Assembly: GCA_944472135.2 (NCBI GenBank)
Contig: OX235262.1
Location: 43,761,804-43,825,803, forward strand
Length of the DNA: 64,000 nt
Direction: 5' to 3'
DNA from: Trichobilharzia regenti
Lineage: Eukaryota; Platyhelminthes; Trematoda; Strigeidida; Schistosomatidae
Notes under the pieces: generated by a model
Seen by the model: only the letters and a program-made list of their open reading frames with translations
Database searches by the model: none
What the model was told of the DNA's origin: nothing
Program-made: the position numbers and the translations under genes
Part shown: positions 1 to 9,315 of the stretch, piece after piece
How positions within the stretch are numbered: the stretch's first letter is position 1
How the letters are laid out: each line of letters opens with the position of its first letter

Positions 1-564
1 TTGAAGAGCCTATTGTCTTACCCGATTTCAGAAAATTCCTGGCTTCTTCAGTAGACCTAAACTTGAAAAGCACAGGACACGGGTGGTTTGCAGATTTCTT
101 ACGAAGACGCAAAACCTGACATTCTGTCAGCGACATATTACAAGCCTTCAGACACGAATTCTTAAGTTTGGCAATCGGCTCTCTGTCTGGAATGTTATAG
201 GCCAAGACGTTACGTGAAGACATAGTCCTCTTAACAGCTTCTTCAGCCAAACAGTCAATTATGCGCTCGGATTTGATTAGTGATTCAAAACAGATGTTTT
301 GTGATGGGTCACACAGTTGCGTGAGAGGCATAATGCTGTCAAACTTGCTCTGTAGTCCTGCTATTGACTTCTGAAGTGTCAGTAAATCATTTTTGCTACA
401 ATCCGCATTCTCTGTCAATTCCTCCATGATATCAGATACCATAACTCTGGGTGTGGCTGGTGTAAAAGTGTAGAATCGTCAACGGAGCTGAGGCCTTCAG
501 ATGGCTGACTAGTATTAGATCCAAGTCTCTTAAATGTACTTACACGTTTGATAGACTTAACCAT
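1..564 (-). pseudogene. ORF1-like protein of a non-LTR retrotransposon, frameshifted, runs off the left edge
   Basis: On the minus strand an ATG at 562-564 opens a frame rich in Lys and Ser. Near 466-470 it has to shift by one base to continue. From the in-frame ATG at 424 it stays open to base 1. The second part has an RRM-like layout: a strand around NVLAYNIPD, a later strand PCPVLFKF, and a helix STEEARNFL. This layout resembles ORF1 proteins of CR1/L1-type retrotransposons, which bind RNA; that assignment is inference. No reverse transcriptase is visible because the element leaves the window. A host RRM-like gene fragment is possible but less likely given the frameshift and transposon surroundings. 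Confidence 0.5.
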
Positions 565-994
565 TACAGTAATAAGAAACTTCACAATTTCCGGAAAAAA
601 AGTCTTGAGGATATAAAAATAAGATAGTTGTATTATCGAAGTATCAAAACAACAACGATAAACAGATGTATATTTCAAAAATAAAAAGTCAGAATTTCCT
701 TTACAGAGTTTGCTGTGGATAAAGTCCTGAATCCACGTGGTTAGATAGGGTATCCGAAGATTCTTGATGTAGATTTCACGATTGAATGCTATATGCTGTT
801 CCAGTTGATACAATAAAATCCTTGTTGACTATGGATAACTGGATAAGGTGAAGAAGGCGGCTAATTTCCAAAATATTAAGGAAAAATGATTCACGCAAAA
901 AATGAACACCTGTAGCGCAAGAGATCAAACCTGCACACATCGACGACGACCTACGACAACCAGTTAAAGGCATCCTCTTGACACCTTGCAACAA

Positions 995-2508
995 AATCGC
1001 CACTTGCTAGAATGACTCTTGCAGAATGCAACGTGACCATAGCACCATTACACGGTACTCCACGCACGTCCTTGTATCTACTCACTACCAATTACGACTG
1101 CAATAGCTTGTCACTCATTCTGCCTCAATTCTAGTAACGGTGACGTATGCGAGCCTCAGTCGTTTACACTCTTGCTCTTCGGCGTATGGGACCGCAGCCA
1201 ACAATTGTCTCCGCTTGCATTTCATTCTCAGCAATAGCCTAGCCTCCCCGGCGTATACGACCCATCTGCTGTCTCTAACATCAATCAATTCATTCACGGA
1301 TGAAGAAGACTCGAAACATCTTCAGAAGTAGGCACGACGAACAATTTAACAAAATTATGCAATAACAACAAGGTACGAAAACAACGAGTAAACACAATGA
1401 ATCCAAAAAACACCAATTGATATGACACACTACACACATAAAAACAGTACGCATAACCTCACAGATCATGACCCGATGTAATTCCTTTGAAGAATCGCAG
1501 GACTTACACCAGTACGCCTGCAACCCTTCACAGGTTGATGATCTTAAGTTGAAGAATGTCCGGACACAAACAAGATTAACCAACAATTACATTAATTGGA
1601 ACCCACTCAATTACTTAACACAAACACATGTACAATCAATATATTAAATGTTGTGGATTCTGGCTTGACGAACTACCCTTCAAGAACTGTGAGAATATCA
1701 GCTACAGTTTCGCATGAACATCTTTCGATAGATGGGCTAAACGCTGATCATTTACACTGACGGTCTCATGAGTACCCACACCTTCTACCACCGCATCTGC
1801 CTTCAAGTCTACTTGACGTTCAAGTTGTACACAACCTTTGCTCAACTCAGTAGTAGTAGGCTTTCCACTCATGTCATCATGATCAGTCAAAGACAAAAGT
1901 GCTCTATCATGACCATTACCACAAATATTCACTTTACTGCCGTTTGCATGATCGAATTCATCAGTTTCAAGCTCTTTAATAACAGCAGTAGATGATTTGG
2001 GTTCTTCCCCACAAATCCTTACAGGTTCTATACCTCTACTCTGACTAGTAATAACTTGTAAACTTGTGGATTCAGAGCTAGACTCTGAAACTGTAACTCT
2101 CTTCTTCTGCACAAACTGCGGTGTCGTCCGTGACACTCTATTCAACAATGGCTTACTGGTTGCAACTACAGGCTTCTTCACCGCACCATTGTCGTCACAC
2201 AATTCGTAGTCAGAACTTGATGACGCTGATTTCACATTTAGCTTATTACCAAAACTTGCTCACTGATTCACAGTTCGCCTTTGAACTTGCAAACGTGTAA
2301 AACACAACCGTGTTTGTCTCGCAACTTGTAACCTATCCGTTGGGGATGTCCCACGAAAGCTGTTACACTCACTAAGTTTATATGGATCACTAGAGACCAT
2401 AGAGCTTTGTCGATATCCACTTCTATGAGACCCTTTCGTCATCGATGATTGCGTTTTGGTCTCAGACTGCTCTATCCTAGGGGTGAGATGCAGTATACTG
2501 GCAAACTT
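995..2508 (-). repeat. Left arm of 1514-bp near-identical inverted repeat
   Basis: The reverse complement matches 4642-6155 base for base apart from isolated substitutions (for example at about 1734 and 2131). Both arms have the same length, so no indels separate them. Homology continues outside at lower identity on both sides. The arm covers the distal gag, the hairpin region and a conserved 3' segment. Confidence 0.9.
1489..1529 (-). other. Conserved RNA-type hairpin in 3' region (minus-strand element)
   Basis: This is the reverse-complement copy of the 5621-5661 hairpin, with the same CAGG/CCTG variant and 15-base loop. A decayed second unit can be traced near 1672-1690, about 185 bases away. 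Confidence 0.65.
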
Positions 2509-3200
2509 GCTCATTAGTTGATTGTCACGCTCTTTCACCACCATCACAATATCATCCAACGCGGTCTCTAAACTCTCATCCTGTAGACGGGAGCTGATCT
2601 TTATTAACTATCTTTTTAGAAGAACCGGTAATCTTCTGGCAACAGTCTCAAGATGGAACTTGATTTCAAATCGTCTCCGCAATTAAGAGACACAAGAGTA
2701 TATCTTTTTACCATTAAACTGTCCCAAAACTCTGCGGGTTCCTCTGCATTATCGTTTAACTCTGATCCATTACCCTTCACGGTCTCAAAAACGTAGCGGA
2801 ATATCGTAAACCGCTTTGCAAATTTTTGACGTAACATCCCCATAGCCTCTGTAGACCCTTCGTTCGAGGACATAAACTTGCAGCACTGTATAGCTCTTGT
2901 GGCAACACCAGTGCAGTTTCTCAAAAAATACATTAACTTCATCTCATCCTTCATTGCAAGTCCACTCAACATGACTTCAAACTCCTTTACAAACTGTGGG
3001 TATTCGGCTGGATTTCCATCAAAGTAGCGAGGTTCAGACTTAAGAATTTTAAAACTTCTATCATCACTAGTCGGTGACACGTGGACAACAATCTTATCAT
3101 ACTGAGCATCATACACATCATCATATATAACAGGTAACTCATCATTACATACTTTCCTGTCTGCTTCCAAAACGCTTTGTCCTTTGTTTGACCCAGGCAT
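1702..3200 (-). pseudogene. Degraded gag of BEL/Pao gag-only element
   Basis: The reading starts at 3200 with MPGSNKGQ, the same start as the other gag copies here. It contains the conserved block CFDGNP-type (here YFDGNPAEYPQFVKEFEVML) followed by DEMKLMY and the RAIQCC motif, the pattern of Pao-type gag (DUF1759-like). Stops and frame changes near 2616-2590 and 2260-2235 split it into three open pieces of 194, 99 and 177 residues. The two distal pieces match the pieces at 4609-5448 nearly residue for residue, while the first piece is only moderately similar. The zinc-knuckle region is degenerate. Confidence 0.7.
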
Positions 3201-3323
3201 TGCTGAACTTGACCAAACGATCCAGAAAAGTTCTAAATAACACTAGTCCAAAGAAGACGGGCAGACGCGAGGAAAGACGAACTGACAACAAATAAGACGA
3301 ATAATTCCAGAATTATCAGAAAC

Positions 3324-3644
3324 TGTCAAATGTTCAAGTCTAACTATACTGGACTCCACACTGTCCTCGGAATACTTTCAGGAACTATGCGTAATAACCA
3401 ACGCAAAAAAACAGAACACTAATTGGTGACTCAAGAACCGTTTATTATCGCACCAATATAGAGCAAAAAAATAGGTTATCGTACACAGAGACTAAGGATA
3501 AATATCATAACAATAAATCACAATTATACTTCTGATAGATCTTCTCCGTCTTCCAACGAACAGCGAACGATAGAACAATGACTGCCGCCAAAATATAGAG
3601 TTCGATCTGAGCAAACAACCATAAATTGATCATTCATTCTTCAG
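3324..3644 (-). repeat. LTR of minus-strand BEL/Pao element, about 14 bases short
   Basis: It starts (low coordinate) with TGTCA, the inverted end found on the other LTRs here. It aligns along its length with the solo LTR at 48047-48354. It is cut just before the expected terminal TGACA, exactly where a second LTR in the opposite orientation begins. The gag leader of the minus-strand element starts immediately below 3324. Confidence 0.75.
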
Positions 3645-3900
3645 CTATTCAGGGGAACATAAAGAACTATCAGAAGTATTATCGTGATTTATTGTTATAA
3701 CATTTATTCTTAGACCTTGTGTATAATAACCTTATTGTTGGTTACATATTGGCGTAAGAATAAAGGATTCTCAAGTCGCCAATCTGCGTTCTGTTTTTCG
3801 CGTTGGTTATCACAAAGTGCTTCTAAAAGATTTCGAGGGACAGCGTGAGGTCCAGCGTGGTATGAGCTGAACATTGACAGTTACTGAGGGTTGGCTGACA
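3645..3900 (+). repeat. 5'-truncated LTR of plus-strand BEL/Pao element
   Basis: It ends GGTTGGCTGACA, the same TGACA end as other LTRs here, followed by the gag leader GTTTCTGA. It aligns with the reverse complement of 3324-3644 but lacks roughly the first 120-130 bases. The truncation point is the head-to-head junction at 3644/3645. Confidence 0.7.
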
Positions 3901-3924
3901 GTTTCTGATAGTTTGTGCTAGTTT

Positions 3925-5448
3925 TTGTTCGTCTTTCCTGGTGTCTGCAAGTCTTCTTTGGACAGGTATTATCTGGAACTTTTCTGGCCAAGTTCAATGA
4001 TGCCGGGGTCAAAGAAGGGACAAAGAGTCTTGAAAGCAAGCAGCAAAGTGAGTTACGCTGAGCTGCTTATTAATTGTAATGATACGTATGATGCTCAGCA
4101 TGATGAGTCTGTTGCTCATGTTTCGCAGTCCAGGGATAATAGGCCCAAATTTAAACCTCGGTGTTTCGACGGAAACCCAGCTGACTATCCACAGTTTGTA
4201 GAGGAGTTTGAAGTCATGTTGAGCGGACTTGCAATGAAAGATGAAATGAAGTTGATGTATTTGTTAAAGTATTGCACTGGAGTTACTTTAAGAGCTATCC
4301 AATGTTGTAAGTTCATACCACCACACGAAGGATATACTAAGGCGATGCGTATCCTTCATCAATGGTTTGGAAGACCTTCGATGATTGTAAGGAACGTATT
4401 CGAGGCTGTTAAGGGTAATGCTAGTCAATTACGAGATAACTCCAAGGCACTCTCCGAGTTTTTGGATAATCTGATGACTTACAAGAATACGTTGATTTCG
4501 ATGAATTGCATGAGTGACATCAACTCGAGTTTTGTCCTAGAAGTAATAGCGACAGGCCTACCTACTCGACTGCAAAGAATCTAGCCAAAGTTCAATGACA
4601 TTCTGAAAATGGTAAACGACATTGTCAATCAACCAATGAGAAAGTTTGCCAGTATACTGCATCTCACCCCTAGGATAGAGCAGTCTGAGACCAAAACGCA
4701 ATCATCGATGACGAAAGGGTCTCATAGAAGTGGATATCGACAAAGCTCTATGGTCTCTAGTGATCCATATAAACTTAGTGAGTGTAACAGCTTTCGTGGG
4801 ACATCCCCAACGGATAGGTTACAAGTTGCGAGACAAACACGGTTGTGTTTTACACGTTTGCAAGTTCAAAGGCGAACTGTGAATCAGTGAGCAAGTTTTG
4901 GTAATAAGCTAAATGTGAAATCAGCGTCATCAAGTTCTGACTACGAATTGTGTGACGACAATGGTGCGGTGAAGAAGCCTGTAGTTGCAACCAGTAAGCC
5001 ATTGTTGAATAGAGTGTCACAGACGACACCGCAGTTTGTGCAGAAGAAGAGAGTTACAGTTTCAGAGTCTAGCTCTGAATCCACAAGTTTACAAGTTATT
5101 ACTAGTCAGAGTAGAGGTATAGAACCTGTAAGGATTTGTGGGGAAGAACCCAAATCATCTACTGCTGTTATTAAAGAGCTTGAAACTGATGAATTCGATC
5201 ATGCAAACGGCAGTAAAGTGAATATTTGTGGTAATGGTCATGATAGAGCACTTTTGTCTTTGACTGATCATGATGACATGAGTGGAAAGCCTACTACTAC
5301 TGAGTTGAGCAAAGGTTGTGTACAACTTGAACGTCAAGTAGACTTGAAGGCAGATGCGGTGGTAGAAGGTGTGGGTACTCATGAGACCGTCAGTGTAAAT
5401 GATCAGCGTTTAGCCCACCTATCGAAAGATGTTCATGCGAAACTGTAG
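3925..5448 (+). pseudogene. Degraded gag of plus-strand BEL/Pao gag-only element
   Basis: The open part from 3925 runs 219 residues. The likely native start is the internal MPGSKKGQ at 4001. It has the gag core CFDGNPADYPQFVEEFEVML and DEMKLMYLL, then a stop at 4582. Pieces at 4609-4890 and 4915-5448 continue the protein after short breaks. These distal pieces are the ones shared almost exactly with the minus-strand partner. The C-terminal part is acidic and Ser/Thr-rich. Only one Cys of a zinc knuckle survives (RLCFTR), so nucleic-acid binding through CCHC is doubtful. Confidence 0.7.
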
Positions 5449-6155
5449 CTGATATTCTCACAGTTCTTGAAGGGTAGTTCGTCAAGCCAGAATCCACAAC
5501 ATTTAATATATTGATTGTACATGTGTTTGTGTTAAGTAATTGAGTGGGTTCCAATTAATGTAATTGTTGGTTAATCTTGTTTGTGTCCGGACATTCTTCA
5601 ACTTAAGATCATCAACCTGTGAAGGGTTGCAGGCGTACTGGTGTAAGTCCTGCGATTCTTCAAAGGAATTACATCGGGTCATGATCTGTGAGGTTATGCG
5701 TACTGTTTTTATGTGTGTAGTGTGTCATATCAATTGGTGTTTTTTGGATTCATTGTGTTTACTCGTTGTTTTCGTACCTTGTTGTTATTGCATAATTTTG
5801 TTAAATTGTTCGTCGTGCCTACTTCTGAAGATGTTTCGAGTCTTCTTCATCCGTGAATGAATTGATTGATGTTAGAGACAGCAGATGGGTCGTATACGCC
5901 GGGGAGGCTAGGCTATTGCTGAGAATGAAATGCAAGCGGAGACAATTGTTGGCTGCGGTCCCATACGCCGAAGAGCAAGAGTGTAAACGACTGAGGCTCG
6001 CATACGTCACCGTTACTAGAATTGAGGCAGAATGAGTGACAAGCTATTGCAGTCGTAATTGGTAGTGAGTAGATACAAGGACGTGCGTGGAGTACCGTGT
6101 AATGGTGCTATGGTCACGTTGCATTCTGCAAGAGTCATTCTAGCAAGTGGCGATT
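4642..6155 (+). repeat. Right arm of 1514-bp near-identical inverted repeat
   Basis: This is the partner of 995-2508. It begins within AAGTTTGCCAGT in the distal gag and ends at CGATT before the 3' UTR of the plus-strand element. The 2133-bp centre between the arms holds two diverged LTRs and two diverged gag starts facing away from each other. Confidence 0.9.
5621..5661 (+). other. Conserved RNA-type hairpin in 3' region (single copy)
   Basis: GAAGGGTTGCAGG (5621-5633) pairs over 13 positions with CCTGCGATTCTTC (5649-5661), leaving a 15-base loop. Pairs include G-T wobbles. The same hairpin occurs in every BEL/Pao copy in this window; this is the CAGG/CCTG variant of the TAGG/CCTA form. A matching copy on the minus strand is at 1489-1529. 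Confidence 0.7.
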
Positions 6156-6361
6156 GTGATGCAATAGGATGCCTTTAACTGGAAGGCGCAGGTCGTCATT
6201 GATGCGTGAGATTGTGCTGTGAGTCGCTTATGGTGTGTTGGCATTTCTGTTTGTTTTCCATTTCAGCTCTGTCCATGTGACCCAGGTTCTCGCAATGGCA
6301 TCCAAGTCAACGTGTATTGGTCGCGAAGAAAAAAAGGGATGGATCTGTTTTTGCCGGGGAG

Positions 6362-6719
6362 TGTCAATGCAGTTGAAGATTGAACGATCAATTCTTGGTT
6401 GTTTGCTCAAAACCAACTTCCCGAATTTTCGCGGAGGCATCAATACGACAGTCATCGTCTCATCGGTCGCTGTTCAGAAAGAAGAGTGAAACATCGTCAG
6501 AAGTAATATTATGATTTATTATTGTAATATTTGTTCACAGACCTTAGTTCAATTATTATTTTTATATGTTGATGTACCAATAAACAAATATCAAGCGGCC
6601 AATCGGTGTTTTGGTTTTTGCGTCCGTTATAACTAAGCGTTTCTGAAAACTTCAAGGAACAGCGTGGGCCCGAGCGTAGCAAGAGCTGGGCATTAACGGT
6701 TTATGAGACGTGACTGACA
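6362..6719 (+). repeat. LTR, shared between upstream gag-only element and long BEL/Pao element
   Basis: 358 bp, starting TGTCAATGCAG and ending GTGACTGACA, with 5-bp inverted ends TGTCA/TGACA. It contains AATAAA at about 6580 and an AT-rich TTTTTATATG upstream, plausible polyadenylation and promoter signals. The gag leader GTTTCTGACG follows directly. No standard TGG primer-binding site touches the LTR end. Confidence 0.9.
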
Positions 6720-6769
6720 GTTTCTGACGATGGAAACAGATCTGGTAGATTCATACAGTTGGTGAAAGT

Positions 6770-7616
6770 TTGGATAGTCGCCGTTCATTTTTCCTGGTGC
6801 CGGTCAAGTCCTCTTTGAACAAGCAATATCTGGAACATTTTGGAATTGGGTCAAGTTCAACAATGCCTGGGTCAAAGAAGGGACAGAGTGTCTTGGATGC
6901 AAACAGGAAAGTAAGTCATGGTGACTTGCCTGTTACTTGTAACGATGTGTCTGATGTTAAGCATGACATGGTTGATGTTACTGTTTCGCCGTTCAGGGAT
7001 AATAGGAACATCAAACTCCCTAAGTTTGAACCACGGTGTTTTGATGGAAACCCGGCTGATTATTTACAATTTGTGAAGGAGTTTGAGATCATGCTGAGTG
7101 GTGTTTTATTAACTGATGAAATGAAATTGATGTATTTGATGAGGTATTGCACTGGAGATGCTTCAAGAGCTATACAGTGCTGTGAGCTCCTGCCCCCTAA
7201 TGAGGGATACGCTGAGGCTATGAGCATATTACGTGAAAGGTTTGGAAGACATTCAATGATTGTAAGGATCGTATAAGAAGCTGTCAAAGGTAACGGCAGT
7301 CAACTTCAAGATGACTCCAAGGCACTTACTGAGTTTTTAGATAATCTTATGACTTTTAAGAATACCTTGATTTCTATGAATTGCATGAGTGACCTCTACT
7401 CCAGCTCAGTCCTAGAGTTAAGTGCGAGACGCCTACCTACTCTGCTGCAAAGGAAGTGGGTAAGAATAAGCTCTCGTATAGAGGAGGAGGGTAACGAGCC
7501 AAGGTTTGATGATATTCTTACACTGGTGAAGGACAGTGTCAACCAGGCGATGGGCAAATTCGCCAGCATTTTGCATTATAAGGTAGAACATAAGGAAAAA
7601 GTGAATATAAGGAAGG
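6770..7616 (+). pseudogene. gag portion of the long BEL/Pao element (stop codon, then interrupted)
   Basis: It begins MDSRRSFFLVPVKSS, with an alternative start MPGSKKGQ at 6863, and carries the gag core CFDGNPADYLQFVKEFEIML and DEMKLMYLMRYCTG (DUF1759-like). An in-frame TAA at 7274-7276 interrupts it; the same frame stays open afterwards. At 7616 the frame is cut by the first nested element. After the insert, the reading frame beginning at 11778 is the continuation, so gag and pol were one long frame, as is usual for BEL/Pao. Confidence 0.8.
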
Positions 7617-7974
7617 TGTGAACCACGACTCATAAACCGTTAATGCCCAGCTCTCGCTACGCTCGGGCCCACGCTGCTCTTCGAAGATTTCAGAAACGCT
7701 TAGTTATAACGGACGAAAAAACCAAAACACCAATTGGCCGCTTGACATTTGTTTATTGGTACACCAACATATAAAAGGAATAAGCGAACTAAGGTCTGAA
7801 AACAAATATTATAATAATAAATCATTGTATAACTTCTGACGATGTTTCACTCTTCTTTCTGAACGGCGACCGATGAGACGATGACTGTCATATTGATGCC
7901 TCCGCGAAAATTCGGGAAGTTGATTTTAAGCAAACAACCAAGAATTGATCGTTCAATCTTCAACTGCATTGACA
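7617..7974 (-). repeat. 3' LTR of nested element 1
   Basis: On the plus strand it begins TGTGAACCACG and ends CATTGACA. It differs from its own partner LTR at more than 20 positions, yet is the same as the left LTR of nested element 2 beyond the first 23 bases. Confidence 0.9.
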
Positions 7975-8683
7975 CTCCCCGGCAAAAAAGGGATCCAACC
8001 CTTTTTTCCTTCACGATCAATGCACGTTGACTTGGATGCCATTGCGAGAACCTGGGTCACATGGACAGAGCTGAAATGGAAAACAAACAGAAAAGCCAAC
8101 ACACCACAAGCATACCCACAGCACAATCTCACACATCAATGACGACCTGCGCCTCCAGACAGAGACCTCCTCTTGACATCTTGCAACACAATCGCCATTT
8201 GCTAGAATGACTCTCGCAGAATGCAAAGTGACCATGGCAGCACCTCACGATACTCTACGCACATCCTCTTATCTACTCATTACCAATTACCACTGAAATC
8301 GCTTTTCACTCATTCTGCCTCAGTTCTAGTAGCGGTGACGCATGCGAGCCTCAGTCGTTTACACTCTTTCTCATCGGCGTGTCGGACCGCAGCTAACAAT
8401 TATCTCCGTGTGCATTTCATTCTCAGCAATAGCCTAGCCTCCCCGGCGTATACGACCCATCTGCTGTCCTTAACATCAATCAATTCATTCATGGATGTAG
8501 AAGAGTGGACACAACTTCAGAAGTAATCACGACGAACAATTTAACAAAATTATGCAATAACAACAAGGTACGAAAACAACGAGTAAACACAATGAATCCA
8601 AAAAACACCAATTGATATGACACACTACACACATAAAAACAGTACGCATAACCTCACAGATCATGACCCGATGTAATTCCTTT

Positions 8684-9302
8684 GAAGAATCGCAGGACTT
8701 ACACCAGTACGCCTGCAACCCTTCACAGGTTGATGATCTTAAGTTGAAGAATGTCCGGACACAAACAAGATTAACCAACAATTACATTAATTGGAACCCA
8801 CTCAATTACTTAACACAAACACATGTACAATCAATATATTAAATGTTGTGGATTCTGGCACGGCAAACTACCTTTGAAGAACTGTAGGACTTACAGCATT
8901 ACGCCTACATTCCTTCTCAGGTTGATGATCCAAGTCGAAGTCGTCCGTACGCAAAGAGAATTAACAACAGCTAGATGAGAGATGATATCAATCCAGTATA
9001 TGCAATATGAACATAGGTACAAAATCACACAACAAGAACATTGGACTGCTCATTGATGCGCTACCCTTTGAAGAATTGTAGGACTTACACCAGTACGCCT
9101 ACAACCCTTCTCAGGTTGACGATTGTAATTTGTGGAATGTCCGGACACAAATAAGATGAACCAAAAATTGCGATAATTGGAACTCACACAACTATTTAAC
9201 ACAAACATATGTACAATCACTACATCAAATGTTGTGGATTCCGGCATGAAAATCTACCTTTGAAGAACTGTAGGACTTACAGCAGTACGCCTACAACCCT
9301 TC
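8684..9302 (-). repeat. Array of four hairpin units, period 192-194 bp (nested element 1)
   Basis: Each unit has a 13-position stem and a 15-base loop. Units lie at 8684-8724, 8876-8916, 9070-9110 and 9262-9302. On the minus strand the stem reads GAAGGGTTGTAGG against CCTACAATTCTTC or close variants. The unit at 8684 has CAGG/CCTG in place of TAGG/CCTA, a compensated pair. Spacers between hairpins are also related to one another. The array starts directly after the gag stop codon. Confidence 0.85.
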
Positions 9303-9315
9303 TCAGGTTGACGCT

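Larger units (their letters stand above)
920..3644 (-). mobile_element. BEL/Pao-family gag-only element (left arm of head-to-head pair), 3' LTR missing
   Basis: Reading on the minus strand the order is a 5' LTR (3644-3324), a gag start at 3200, a degraded gag, the 3' hairpin region and a conserved 3' segment that stops near 920, where ORF1-like sequence takes over. No protease, RT or integrase is present. From 2508 to 995 it is almost identical to the plus-strand element at 4642-6155. Its LTR and gag N-terminus are clearly diverged from that partner. The missing 3' LTR says the copy was truncated or rearranged after insertion. Confidence 0.75.
3645..6719 (+). mobile_element. BEL/Pao-family gag-only element (right arm of head-to-head pair)
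   Basis: The order is a 5'-truncated LTR (3645-3900), gag (3925 onward), hairpin region, conserved 3' segment, then a complete LTR at 6362-6719. No pol domains lie between gag and the 3' region, so the element could only have moved with help from another copy. Its two LTRs belong to different subfamilies: the left one is related to 3324-3644, the right one to the long element that follows. That is not what a simple insertion leaves and suggests recombination. Confidence 0.75.

Noticed and set aside
5564..5860. 98-codon Cys-rich hydrophobic ORF as a possible env-like protein
   Set aside because: It runs through the conserved hairpin, is shortened in the nested copies and has no signal peptide or envelope motif; more likely incidental.
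6720..6760. tRNA primer-binding site after the LTR
   Set aside because: No TGG directly follows the LTR end; TGG occurs only at about 6731 and 6742 without a convincing tRNA match that I can verify.
8684..9302. Regularly spaced repeats resembling a CRISPR array
   Set aside because: Spacers are about 150 bp and related to each other, the repeats lie in a eukaryotic retrotransposon, and no cas-like gene is present.
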